Shown here in pieces: positions 37,541-46,357 of a stretch of DNA of 64,000 nt (the stretch's first letter is position 1; each line of letters opens with the position of its first letter). The translations under genes and the position numbers were made by a program. The notes under the pieces were generated by a model. That model searched no databases. It was not told where the DNA came from and saw nothing but the letters and a program-made list of their open reading frames with translations. Source of the stretch: Paenibacillus sabinae T27 (GTDB lineage: Bacteria; Bacillota; Bacilli; Paenibacillales; Paenibacillaceae); NCBI RefSeq assembly GCF_000612505.1, contig NZ_CP004078.1:4351280-4415279 (forward strand), read 5' to 3'.

Positions 37541-37645
37541 CATTGTGACAAAGGCAAACTTGTCGAAAGGCAAGGACGCAAAGCCATAGGGCCTTCTTCG
37601 TTCCCCGTCATGCGGAGGGCGAAGGTGGCAGCCGTGCTGCCGGAA
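37541..37645 (+). ncRNA. cyclic-di-GMP-I (GEMM-I) riboswitch
   Basis: The conserved GEMM-I signature is present in order. GGCAAACTTG leads into a GAAA tetraloop hairpin (arms CTTG/CAAG), then GGACGCAAAGCC, then a second stem (CTTCG/CGAAG) and a closing GGTGGCAGCC...GCTGCC segment. It stands about 210 bases before a large secreted glycosidase, on the same strand. The spacing and motif order match known c-di-GMP aptamers such as Vc2. Confidence 0.88.
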
Positions 37646-37767
37646 AAAAGAATGTCCTTGGATCGCTGCGCCTATTATGGAGCGCGGCAGCCTGGCATTC
37701 CGGGGGAAGAGCTTTTTGAACGATTGCTGCCGTTTGAACGAATTGCCGCGTTTGTTAAAAGTTATTC

Positions 37768-37845
37768 CTCCTCCGCCCAATCCGGGCGCTGGTCTGCTTA
37801 CCCGAGCAAACCGGCGGCGTAAAGGGATATTTTGAACCGGAGGAG
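37768..37845 (+). promoter_or_regulatory. possible Shine-Dalgarno sequestering stem (expression platform)
   Basis: CTCCTCCG (37768-37775) is a perfect complement of CGGAGGAG (37838-37845), the ribosome site of the downstream gene. A small hairpin GCCC/GGGC lies in the loop. This would allow the upstream riboswitch to control translation. Inference from complementarity only. Confidence 0.45.
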
Positions 37846-37853
37846 AATTCACC

Positions 37854-40800
37854 ATGATGAACCAATGCCAATCAAAGTGTCAACCCGTCCCCGAATTACC
37901 CGAAAAAACCCCAAGAAAGGCTTCACGTTTCCGCTCCCACATCCTCGCCAAAGGCATCACCGCGCTGCTTGCGCTGGGGATTGCCATCGGCAGCCCGTCC
38001 AATCCAGCCGGCATCGTCTTCGCCGATCAGCAGCCTACCGGCTCCGCGCCTGTGTCTGTTTCGCAAGACGTGTACGGTGATTCCGCAGCCGTCACAGAGC
38101 CGGAGTCCGTACCTGCCGGAACGCTCTGGACCATCGGCGTCCATGACGGAAGCTCCGCCGAATTTTCCGATTTCAAAGCGATGACCGCTTCTTATGCCGT
38201 CTATTCGCCGGATGCCGAGTCCGGCAATTGGAAGTCGTTCCCGAAAGGGATGAAGGCCAGCGTCAACAAAACGGTCAGCCTTAATTACTCGCTGCCAAGT
38301 CTGCCCGCATACGGGCTTGAGTTCGACGTTCACATCCTGAACGCCTATATTTCCGTCCCCCAAATGGCCGTCTATTCGAACGGCAGGCTGGCGGGGCTCC
38401 TGCAAATTGCCGGAACAGCCGGCAGCGGCGGGGCCTACGCTTACCGCGACCTTTACCGTCTGTATATACCGAATGAGCTGCTGAAGGCCGGAGACAACAC
38501 GCTGAAGCTGGAGGTATACGCCGGCTCCTATTCCAACACTTCGGGAGACGGGTACCTGTGGTACGAGTGGGACGAGCTGTCGATGACCGCGCTCTCCGCC
38601 CCGGCCTCCGAGCCGATCCACGGCCGGTATGTCCATCTGGGTACCGCCATCACCAACTCGTTCGTGATCAACGACGATGTGACCCGGCTTCTCCCCGATT
38701 TGACGGAATGGCTCGGCATTGCCTACAGCGGAAACATGATGCGGACAGGCTTCTGGTCCGACACAAGGAAGCTGTGGCAAAGCGGAATCGTCTCTTACCT
38801 GCAGACCCTGAAGGATCTGAACCTTCAGCCCGTGACCGGGATCTTCGGCACGGACTTTATGAACAGCGCCGACATGATGGCCGGTCACGTGCCGGACAGC
38901 ATGAAGACTTATTACCGCCAGTTCATGGCTGATTATGGCTCCTATTTCTCATATATTGAAATGGACAATGAGCCCGGCGTGTTCAATCATAACCAAGCGT
39001 CGCTCGTAGAGCTGGCCCAGTTCCTGAAGTCGGAGCAGGCCAACACCCCGTGGGTCAAGATGGTTGCTCCCGGCTGGGCCTACTGGCCGAGCAAGGGAAC
39101 GCCCTACGGCTGGGAGCGGGACCCCGCGCAGCGGCGGCCGATTGAAGCGCTGACGGACCTGACAAACGGCCACAGCTACGGGCTGTCCGGACTTGCGCAG
39201 GGCCGCGGCGGCGCCTTGAACGAGAATCTGCTCACCTATAACGGCGGAACGGAAGAAGGGCTGCCGAAGGAAATGGTCATGACCGAATCGGGAGCGAACG
39301 ATCTGCATGCCGACCAGAGCAAATTCGGCGCATCGGCATATAAATTCGCCGCCGTCTTCGACCGGGAAATGCGGGGGGACATCGGCTATGCGGATCATAT
39401 CATGCAGCATACTGCATTCGATTCGTCTTCCCCGAACTACGCGCTGTTCGCCCGTCCGGCCAATTGGAGCACGCACCGGGCGGCCGACACGGCGGCCTGG
39501 GCGGCCAATTCGGCGGAGGGCGGCGAGACGCGGCTGCGCACCTTCCGCCGCCTGGCGGCGGCGTATGCGACGCACGGCGCGCCGCTGCCCTACACCTTCG
39601 TCAGCGGCGACGAATCCGCCGGCCGCAAGATCTATGTCCGCGCTGTCGATACGCGCGCGCTCGGCGCGTCTCCGGTCGGCGCCTCGTCCGACAAGCGGAT
39701 TATCAGCGTCGTAAACTTCGAGCCGGCCGGCACCCCGGCGCGCCATGTGAGCGTCCGGGTCACGCTGCCGGAGAGCGGCACGTACCGGGTGGAGCAGTAC
39801 CGGGACGGCAGCACGCTCGGCGCCGCCTATTCGGTGGACGACCGAAGCGTGTCGCCCTACCTGGACCTTGACCTGACCGTAGCAGCCGGTGAAGCGGTCC
39901 AGCTCTATTTAACGCCGAAGGAAGACCAGGCGCCGGAGAAACCGGTCATGGCCGGCGCAGCAATGGCGTCATGGAATTCCGCTTCGATTGACTGGAACGA
40001 AGCGGCCGACAATCGGGCGACGACCGGCTACCGCCTGTACCGCGACGGAGAGGAAATCGCGGCGCTGCCGTCCCCGGTGACGCGGTTCACGGATACGTCG
40101 ATCGGCTACGACCGCACCTACGCGTATACGGTTCGGGCGGTCGACGATTCCGGCAACGTCTCCGCTCCGAGCGACCCGGTGCAGCTCATCGTGCCGGATA
40201 TGCCGGTTACCCCCGGCGGTCCGCTGTATGAGGCCGAGAAGGCGCAGCTTGGCGGCATCGCCAAAACATCGCTGGACCCCGCCGCCTCCGGCGGCAGCTA
40301 TGTCCGCGACATGCACGGCAACGGATCGAGCATCAGCATTATCAATATCATGCCGGGCGCCGGCAGCTATTCGTTCCGCATCGGATACGCCACCTCGGCG
40401 GATGCCACGCTCAATCTGTATGTCAACGGCAAGATGATCAAGAAGCTGACCTTCGCTTCAACCGGCAAGAACTCAGGTATCGGAGCCTACAAGAGTATCA
40501 CGGCCGATGTCACACTGGAGGACGGGCCGAACACGATCATGCTGCGGCATGACGGCAGCAATACGGGAGGCGTAAATATCGACTTCGCGGAGCTCACTCC
40601 CAAAGAGTCGTTAACGGTGGATTCCAGCTGGCATGATTACGCCTTTAACGATGCGGGCGTCTATTATTCTTCGGGCATTGAGACCAATGACAACGGAAGC
40701 TGGAACGAAACCGAGGTGCCCGCGGAGATCGCATCCTTCAGTTTCACGGGAACCGGCGTCCGCTGGCTGGCGAATGTGCAGAGCAATTTGGGCAGAGCGG

Positions 40801-41000
40801 AGGTCTATATCGACAACATGCTGCAGGACACCATTGACCTGACCTCCGCCGATCTCGAAGGGTATAATAAAGTCGTATTCGAGAAAAACAATCTTCCAGA
40901 CGGCGACCATACCCTGCGGATCGTCACCCTGGAAGGCAAAGTAACCTTTAACCGCTACAGCGTCAACGGTCAGCAGCAGACCCTGCGGCTGGCGAACTAG
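37854..41000 (+). CDS. large secreted multidomain glycoside hydrolase (clan-A TIM barrel, FN3, CBM)
   Basis: The product has 1048 residues. A long signal peptide (cleavage near VFA-DQ, about 57) and an N-terminal beta-sandwich (about 60-245) precede a TIM barrel (about 250-560). Likely acid/base is Glu373 (EMDNEPG) and likely nucleophile Glu478 (MTESGAND), a layout seen in GH39/GH5-type enzymes. Then follow a fibronectin type III domain (about 690-785), a CBM6/35-like domain starting YEAEKAQ (about 790-920) and a further galactose-binding-like domain to the end. GGAGGAG precedes the ATG. It is under a c-di-GMP riboswitch, so it may be tied to the sessile state or matrix remodelling. The substrate is unknown. 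Confidence 0.8.
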   Translation: MMNQCQSKCQPVPELPEKTPRKASRFRSHILAKGITALLALGIAIGSPSNPAGIVFADQQPTGSAPVSVSQDVYGDSAAVTEPESVPAGTLWTIGVHDGSSAEFSDFKAMTASYAVYSPDAESGNWKSFPKGMKASVNKTVSLNYSLPSLPAYGLEFDVHILNAYISVPQMAVYSNGRLAGLLQIAGTAGSGGAYAYRDLYRLYIPNELLKAGDNTLKLEVYAGSYSNTSGDGYLWYEWDELSMTALSAPASEPIHGRYVHLGTAITNSFVINDDVTRLLPDLTEWLGIAYSGNMMRTGFWSDTRKLWQSGIVSYLQTLKDLNLQPVTGIFGTDFMNSADMMAGHVPDSMKTYYRQFMADYGSYFSYIEMDNEPGVFNHNQASLVELAQFLKSEQANTPWVKMVAPGWAYWPSKGTPYGWERDPAQRRPIEALTDLTNGHSYGLSGLAQGRGGALNENLLTYNGGTEEGLPKEMVMTESGANDLHADQSKFGASAYKFAAVFDREMRGDIGYADHIMQHTAFDSSSPNYALFARPANWSTHRAADTAAWAANSAEGGETRLRTFRRLAAAYATHGAPLPYTFVSGDESAGRKIYVRAVDTRALGASPVGASSDKRIISVVNFEPAGTPARHVSVRVTLPESGTYRVEQYRDGSTLGAAYSVDDRSVSPYLDLDLTVAAGEAVQLYLTPKEDQAPEKPVMAGAAMASWNSASIDWNEAADNRATTGYRLYRDGEEIAALPSPVTRFTDTSIGYDRTYAYTVRAVDDSGNVSAPSDPVQLIVPDMPVTPGGPLYEAEKAQLGGIAKTSLDPAASGGSYVRDMHGNGSSISIINIMPGAGSYSFRIGYATSADATLNLYVNGKMIKKLTFASTGKNSGIGAYKSITADVTLEDGPNTIMLRHDGSNTGGVNIDFAELTPKESLTVDSSWHDYAFNDAGVYYSSGIETNDNGSWNETEVPAEIASFSFTGTGVRWLANVQSNLGRAEVYIDNMLQDTIDLTSADLEGYNKVVFEKNNLPDGDHTLRIVTLEGKVTFNRYSVNGQQQTLRLAN

Positions 41001-41099
41001 GACGCTCCAAGTTCAGCGTTCGGCAGCCTAAACCGCAATCTCTTTTTCTGACAGGAGCTAAGCCAGAGCTATTCGAATCCCGCCAGTTATTTGCAAAAA

Positions 41100-41143
41100 G
41101 GGGCTGTCCCCTAAGTCATCCTGGATGACTTGAGGATGACCCC
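41100..41143. repeat. second copy of the AAGTCATC hairpin repeat
   Basis: A near-perfect inverted repeat with core AAGTCATC/GATGACTT inside GGGG...CCCC arms lies downstream of the secreted glycosidase. It has a T-run only on the minus strand. The same family as 27264-27304. Confidence 0.75.
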
Positions 41144-41408
41144 ATTTGACTCCCCGGTCGGGAACCAGCCCTTACGGGCAGCCTTAGAGACGGCTAAGCG
41201 GAATTCCTCCATTAATTCAGTGGGACAACAGGCTGATATCCGAATTATAAGGAAAACATCCAGCTAATTGGGGCGTTTCATCAACCGAACGGGTGGAACC
41301 CGTGAATTAGATGGAGTTTTTCCAGTTAAGCCGTTCAACAGCCTGATTTCTTATAAATTAGAGGGAGCTTTTCCCTCTTCATCTGCCAGTTAGGCTAACT
41401 TCGCTTCG

Positions 41409-41568
41409 CATCCCCGAAAGCAAGCAGGGGGCGTCCTAACCTAATATGTCCTGACAGCCACCACCAGGAATGAAAATGTCTTGATCTGTGAATCTGTGTG
41501 TTCCATAACGGAACTGCAGGTTACAGGCCGAGACTTTTTTGGTAGGACAAACATTCTAGGCCCCAAAC
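41409..41568 (+). ncRNA. copy A of a structured repeat, candidate orphan IS110 bridge RNA
   Basis: The segment aligns along its length with 43014-43176. Shared parts are a 5' hairpin (CCCC/GGGG), the block CTGACAGCCAC, and a 3' stem-loop. In that stem-loop, arms at 41483-41491 and 41521-41529 enclose two internal-loop strands (ATCTGTGT and TGCAGG) around an inner hairpin GTTCC/GGAAC. No transposase follows this copy. The lower stem carries one mismatch and wobble pairs, and is weaker than in copy B. Confidence 0.5.
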
Positions 41569-41572
41569 ACAA

Positions 41573-41621
41573 ATGACCCACAAGAGGGTCGCTTGTTCAA
41601 AGATTCCCTCTTATGGGTCAT
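41573..41621. terminator. long hairpin terminator
   Basis: ATGACCCACAAGAGGG pairs with CCCTCTTATGGGTCAT (one mismatch) downstream of the minus-strand gene ending at 41663. A T-rich stretch follows on that strand. Between 41001 and 41662 nothing else gene-like is seen apart from the two repeats. Confidence 0.7.
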
Positions 41622-41662
41622 GTCTCAGAAAATATTCGCAATGTCTGTATTTTTTAGAAGCT

Positions 41663-42019
41663 TTATTTATTTAATGTATTATACTCAATCCATTTATCTA
41701 GAGAGGGACGATAAAAAATCAAATTTCCATTTAGATTAACATAAGGAATGAGATCGTAAGCATTAGTAGGCCCACGTGATGTTCGCTTTTCTTCATCTTG
41801 CTTAATAATTGTCTTTAAATCATCTGTTGAAATTCGCAAATAATCAGCAGCTTCATTAAGACTCAACACTGTATTTTGAGATATTGAATAATCTGAGGCA
41901 TCAGACAAAGATGGAGACGAATTTTTTTCATCCTTAGCATAGATAGACGTACATACAATTAGGGTTCCACACAAAAGGATAACTGAAAGTAAGAAAATCC
42001 AAATCGAATTTTTATTCAA
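41663..42019 (-). CDS. membrane-anchored protein with extracytoplasmic excisionase-like HTH, function unknown
   Basis: The product has 118 residues from a TTG start with AGGAGG eight bases upstream. Residues 5-30 form a membrane anchor or signal. After a Ser/Asp-rich linker, residues about 60-115 look like an excisionase/HTH_17 fold (LSLNEAADYLRISTDDLKTI, ending YRPSLDKWIEY). With this topology the HTH-like domain would lie outside the membrane, so it is unlikely to bind DNA. AT-rich; no relative recognised. Confidence 0.65.
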   Translation of the reverse strand: MNKNSIWIFLLSVILLCGTLIVCTSIYAKDEKNSSPSLSDASDYSISQNTVLSLNEAADYLRISTDDLKTIIKQDEEKRTSRGPTNAYDLIPYVNLNGNLIFYRPSLDKWIEYNTLNK

Positions 42020-42157
42020 ATTCCCATCCTCCTTTTCCAATATTGTACCATTAAATAAAAATAATTCCCAATTTTTTTTGAATACAGCAGGATTTTAATA
42101 TGTCTTTATAGAAATATATGTATCGAATTAAAAAATTTTACTATTGGAGGTATTGTA

Positions 42158-42928
42158 TTGAAAAAGAAGAGAGTTGCAAGTGTTGTTGTCGCAACTGCTA
42201 TCGGATTTTCCTCAGTTGTCACTAGTACTTTTGCGGAAGAAATTTCTCCTTCCGCAATTTCTCAGGTGTCAATTCCTGCCTCATTAAATTCTATTTCTGG
42301 AGAGAAAGGCGTTATTTCCAGTTATAAGTCCTATGATACTGGAGTAAATCCAGATGCCAGGGTGGAGTTTATTGATTCGAAATTGGCTGAACAAAATAAG
42401 TTGTCGCTACAACCCAAACAAAATTTGGTGTCCCCTCGAGCTGGAGAAACGCGTGTTTATGTAAAAAGCGAATATGCTCTCGGTGCTCTGCAGATTGCTG
42501 GATACAACGTAGGTCCAATTAATAATCAAGCGTTTCTTATCAGTGTAGCAAGAGGACATACAGCCCAAAGAACGAGCAGTTTAACTATAACCGGTTCACT
42601 GCAAGTACAAGGTAGTTTTGATGTTAATGTTTTAAAATTAGTTAAAGAATCCTTGCAACTTACGGCGTCAGGAACGGTTTCCAAAACCTACACCACAAGT
42701 GATACATGGATCGGCCCACCTGAAGGCTCTCCGTACAACACTCGCGATTATTATGGGGCAATTGATTATGACCTCTATAATATTACGGTTGTAAAGTATG
42801 ACTATTATGACTATTATCTCGGTAGCATCTACGAAGGAAGACAAGCTGAAGTTGCTGGGTACACTTATGTCAACAACACTAAAAAGCCAAAAAATATTGA
42901 ATATAGCAGAGACTATAACGCCGGTTAA
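42158..42928 (+). CDS. secreted protein of unknown function
   Basis: The product has 256 residues from a TTG start behind TTGGAGG. A clean signal peptide (KKKRVASVVVATAIGFSSVV then TSTFA-EE) is followed by a beta-rich, Ser/Thr/Tyr-rich region (about 95-250) with a Tyr/Asp cluster near YDYYDYYLGS. There are no catalytic motifs or cysteines. Codon use is AT-rich, unlike the neighbouring sugar genes, which fits an acquired island. No family recognised. Confidence 0.7.
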   Translation: MKKKRVASVVVATAIGFSSVVTSTFAEEISPSAISQVSIPASLNSISGEKGVISSYKSYDTGVNPDARVEFIDSKLAEQNKLSLQPKQNLVSPRAGETRVYVKSEYALGALQIAGYNVGPINNQAFLISVARGHTAQRTSSLTITGSLQVQGSFDVNVLKLVKESLQLTASGTVSKTYTTSDTWIGPPEGSPYNTRDYYGAIDYDLYNITVVKYDYYDYYLGSIYEGRQAEVAGYTYVNNTKKPKNIEYSRDYNAG

Positions 42929-43013
42929 TACTTTTTTTTAAAAAAAGACCCACAAGTTGAAAGCACCTGCAAAAGTCTTATGAAATTCAACTTTCTCGAG
43001 GATACATAACTGT

Positions 43014-43176
43014 CTCCCCGACCTAGAAGAGGGTGTTCCAAACTAACATGGCCTGACAGCCACAACCAGGAATGGGAATGAAAATGAACTTGGCCTGTGA
43101 ATCTGTGTGTTCCAAAATGGAACTGCAGGTCACAGGCCGTTACTTTTTTGGTAGGAAAAACACTCTGGGTCCCAAC
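43014..43176 (+). ncRNA. copy B of the structured repeat, candidate IS110 bridge RNA
   Basis: It lies 115 bases upstream of the IS110 transposase remnant, in the left-end position where IS110-group elements encode their bridge RNA. A 5' hairpin (CCCC/GGG) leads to the stem GGCCTGTGA (43092-43100) with TCACAGGCC (43130-43138). An inner hairpin GTTCC/GGAAC inside it is flanked by loop strands ATCTGTGT and TGCAGG. Both loop strands are identical in copy A. TTTTTT shortly after the stem could also mean an intrinsic terminator. Confidence 0.5.
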
Positions 43177-43291
43177 TGGCCGACTGTATCCCACGAGTAC
43201 CACCAATTGTTGCTACGAGCACGTGTATAAAAATATATATATCTGAGGGTACACGACCTGCACCTAAGTCAATTTCAGGAGTGATTGTGAG

Positions 43292-43740
43292 ATGGAGGCG
43301 ATTTTGGAACGGTGTGCTAGGCTGGATGTTCATCAAGAGACAGTGGTTGCTTTTGTGTTGTATGAGAACTTAGATCGTAAACCTACGCAAGAAATTCGTA
43401 CTTTCTCTACAACGACGAAGGGACTTCTGGCACTCTATGATTGGTAAGTGAATGGAAATGCAAACATGTTGCCATGGAGAGCATAGGTGTATATTGGAAG
43501 CCGGTTTGGACTCGGCTTGCTCCTTCTTTTGTCGCATACAGAAAAGACGGGGGCAAAAAAAGGCAACGATAGTGACAGCCCATCTAATACTATGAACCAT
43601 CTATCGTGTGCTTAAAGACAGAGTACCTTATCTTGAAGCAGGCTGGGACTATTTAACTTCTACTCCATCCTCGGTGAGATACTGGATTTAAAAAATTGAG
43701 GAGCAGGGATTCACGTGAAGTTGGAATCATACCGAAACCT
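43292..43740 (+). pseudogene. degenerate IS110-family transposase
   Basis: From ATG 43292 the frame reads an IS110 N terminus (ERCARLDVHQETVVAFVLYE, then EIRTFSTTTKGLLALYDW) and hits TAA at 43445. A one-base shift restores CKHVAMESIGVYWKPVW (from 43459). The central part is missing. The C-terminal region then reappears with an internal stop (ATIVTAHLIL and IYRVLKDRVPYLEAGWDY). The element is dead. Between 42929 and 44068 no other gene is seen. Confidence 0.8.
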
Positions 43741-43799
43741 CATGATTTTGGGGGAGAGTGTCTTTTAGTGCTTTTGGGGACTTGCATTTTCGTATAAAA

Positions 43800-43816
43800 A
43801 GTCATCCCAGATGACT
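43800..43816. repeat. partial third copy of the AAGTCATC hairpin
   Basis: AGTCATC and GATGACT form a short hairpin, the core of the repeats at 27264 and 41100. A second small hairpin AGCC/GGCT follows immediately. Confidence 0.45.
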
Positions 43817-44068
43817 CCAAGCCGGTCGGCTTACTCTTTTTATAACATGTAGTTGACCCTCAAGCTTTAAATTCCTACATATCGGCCAGGGTCTTTTCAT
43901 GTGGCGTCTTCATCCGTCTGAATCGGCCATTTCCCGGCTCATACAGTCATGAATAATTAAGATCATTGCAAAAATGCCCCCGTCTAACTTACAATTTTGA
44001 GCAGGTATTAGCGGTGCCTTGAGAGGACTATAAATTCTGTTCAGCTAAAATAGACAAGGAGTTCAAAC

Positions 44069-44605
44069 ATGAGAAAAAAGCTTTTGATTACCGGGGCTTT
44101 AATTGTCGTCTTTGTGGGTGCATATGCCATCGGGGGCGGGGGCAAAACAAAGGAGAGCGCCAATCAGACGGTTCCGAACATCAAACAATTGGTTAACGAT
44201 TACAGCGCGGGGAAGCTGGAAGCCAAATCCGCATCAATTACTTCGAGCAAGCTTACCGTAACTGCCGAGAACAATAACAAAACGACCTACAGCCTGCCTG
44301 AAGATGAGTTTTTCGTGTCCATTGCTCCCTATGTGAACAAGACGCATCCCTGCGCCACGCATAGCCTGACCGGCTGCCAGGGAGAAATGGAGAAGGAGAA
44401 ATTCAATGTGACGATAACCGATGCAGACGGCAAGGTCGTCATTAAAGATGTATTTGAAACGTTTGACAATGGATTCATCGATTTTTGGCTCCCGCGCGAC
44501 CAAAAGTTCCATGTTCAAATTGAGCAAGGCGGCAAAAGCAGCGAATCCGACATCTCTACATTTGAAGGCGACAACACCTGTATTTCCACCATGAAATTGA
44601 CTTGA
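44069..44605 (+). CDS. cueP: CueP family metal-binding protein
   Basis: The product has 178 residues: an N-terminal membrane anchor or signal (about 5-22) and a CueP domain with the diagnostic stretch FFVSIAPYVNKTHPCATHSL, then TGCQGE. A third conserved Cys lies near the end (DNTCISTMKL). In Salmonella CueP is a periplasmic copper-binding protein that loads superoxide dismutase. In a Gram-positive cell it should be tethered outside the membrane. AAGGAG precedes the ATG. No copper exporter is nearby. Confidence 0.88.
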   Translation: MRKKLLITGALIVVFVGAYAIGGGGKTKESANQTVPNIKQLVNDYSAGKLEAKSASITSSKLTVTAENNNKTTYSLPEDEFFVSIAPYVNKTHPCATHSLTGCQGEMEKEKFNVTITDADGKVVIKDVFETFDNGFIDFWLPRDQKFHVQIEQGGKSSESDISTFEGDNTCISTMKLT

Positions 44606-44628
44606 TGATAGGACCGTTCATGTATAGA

Positions 44629-44672
44629 AAAAGGCCGTGTCCTGCAGGTTAACTGCATGGAACACGGCCTTT
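44629..44672. terminator. bidirectional terminator
   Basis: AAAGGCCGTGT and AACACGGCCTTT form a strong stem between the convergent cueP gene and the sugar ABC operon. Confidence 0.88.
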
Positions 44673-44687
44673 GCCGTTTATCGCTTA

Positions 44688-46298
44688 TTATTTCGTGGCT
44701 CTGTCGTAGCCGTCCTGTTTAATCTTCAGCCATTCATCGAGGCCGAGACGTTTCAGCTCTTTCTGGTAATCGCCCCACTGCTCATTCACTTTGCCGTTCT
44801 GGTACCATTCGGTACGCATTCTGAGGACATAGGCGAACAGGTCGGCTTCAATCGTCGTCAGGCGGTCCAGCTCTTCAATCGAGTTGAATACGCTTGGCAT
44901 TACGTTTTCCTCTTTCATGTGCGGCGCCATGACGTTCTTGATGATATCCATTCTGCCTTTGGCGTCATCCGGTACAGTCGTGTACTTGCCATAGTAGGAG
45001 TTAAGGACAGCCAGCGGTCCGCCGATGCTCGTTTTCTCACGAAGCTCAACCGGAGCCGCGCCTTCGAGCGGCAGATGCTTCAGCATGCCTTTGGCTTCAT
45101 CAAATTCAAAGATATTCTGCTGCGTGGTGTCTCCATAAGTTCCCCAGTTGTCCTGTACGGACTGAACCGGCTCATACATCTGATCGACCCATTTTGCAGT
45201 CGCTTCCAGGTTCTTATTCGCGCTTGTAACAACCATTTTACCGCGGGCAAGGCCAAGACCGTTGGTACGGGTTACGTTAATTTGACCATCGGGACCTGCG
45301 AGCGGCGGCAATACTTGGTAAGAATCGTTCGCTCCGGAGATGTTGGCTTTATCCCAGGAGAAGTAGAGACCGTATCTTTGGGCTTTACCTTTGGCCAGGT
45401 AAGTGCTCCAGTCTTGTGTATACGCTTCCACATCAATCAAGCCCTCTTTATACAGCTCATTGATATAGGAAACTGCGTTCTTATAGCCTTCCTCTGCCGG
45501 CGTAAAGATTACTTTACCGTCATTGCTTACAACCGCATGGTCAGGGTTCTCGCCTTCTCCGAAAGCGGCAAAGAGATATGTCAGATCTTCCGCACCCGGC
45601 TTGTTAATAAAGGACAAAGGAATTTCATCCGCTTGACCGTTGCCGTTCGGGTCTTGAGTCTTGAACGCGATCAGCACTTTCTTCAGTTCTTCCGTTGTTG
45701 TCGGCATTTTTAGCCCAAGCTTCTTGAGCCAATCCACATTGATCCAAGGCATGCTGTCTACAGCCTGAATACGTTCTTTTCCTTCACCCAGCTCTTCAAT
45801 CCATGGGAATCCATAAATTTTTCCGTCCGGCGCCGTAATCATGCTCTTGTATTCTGGGGCTTCTTCCAGCACTTTTTTCAAGTTCGGCATATTTTTATCA
45901 ATCAGATCATTCAGCGGAATGATGGTGCCGTCTTTGGCAAGCTTCAGCAGCTCATAATCGCTGTAGTCCGCATTGAAAATCGCATCGGGAAGATCGCCGC
46001 TTGCTACCGCCAGGTTTCTTTTTTCCACGAACACGTCTTTGGTGAAGTTCTTCCAGTTAATATGAACATTCGTTTTTTCTTCGAGACGTTTATTGATCAG
46101 CTTTTCATTGGGATCGGCCGGTGCCAGCGGAGAGCTTTGTGTAATGACATTCAAGGTTACTTTACCGTTTGGATCCTGTTCTTTGCTAGCCGAATTTCCT
46201 CCCCCTCCACTGCTGCATGCCGTAAGGAGAACGAGGGAAGCGATTACAGAAGCCGAAGCTGCTTTTGCTAATACTCTTGATCTTTTCAGCCTTTTCAT
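44688..46298 (-). CDS. large sugar-binding lipoprotein (LipO/YtcQ-like)
   Basis: The product has 536 residues with lipobox LTAC (Cys28), then a long family 1 solute-binding fold. The typical YtcQ/LplA features are DLPDAIFNADYSDYELLKLA (about 100-120) and a calcium-loop-like DPNGNGQADEIPLS near residue 215. GGAGG precedes the ATG. It is the last gene of a three-gene importer with YteP- and YtcP-type permeases. This class takes up complex oligosaccharides such as pectin-derived ones. The ligand is unknown. Confidence 0.9.
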   Translation of the reverse strand: MKRLKRSRVLAKAASASVIASLVLLTACSSGGGGNSASKEQDPNGKVTLNVITQSSPLAPADPNEKLINKRLEEKTNVHINWKNFTKDVFVEKRNLAVASGDLPDAIFNADYSDYELLKLAKDGTIIPLNDLIDKNMPNLKKVLEEAPEYKSMITAPDGKIYGFPWIEELGEGKERIQAVDSMPWINVDWLKKLGLKMPTTTEELKKVLIAFKTQDPNGNGQADEIPLSFINKPGAEDLTYLFAAFGEGENPDHAVVSNDGKVIFTPAEEGYKNAVSYINELYKEGLIDVEAYTQDWSTYLAKGKAQRYGLYFSWDKANISGANDSYQVLPPLAGPDGQINVTRTNGLGLARGKMVVTSANKNLEATAKWVDQMYEPVQSVQDNWGTYGDTTQQNIFEFDEAKGMLKHLPLEGAAPVELREKTSIGGPLAVLNSYYGKYTTVPDDAKGRMDIIKNVMAPHMKEENVMPSVFNSIEELDRLTTIEADLFAYVLRMRTEWYQNGKVNEQWGDYQKELKRLGLDEWLKIKQDGYDRATK

Positions 46299-46357
46299 AG
46301 GATATGACCTCCAGATTAGTATGGATATAAATATTTCATCTATGTGCAGTTCGTTTC

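Noticed and set aside
37520..37822. 100-codon open frame upstream of the secreted glycosidase
   Set aside because: Its first third coincides with the c-di-GMP aptamer and it has no ribosome site; better explained as leader RNA.
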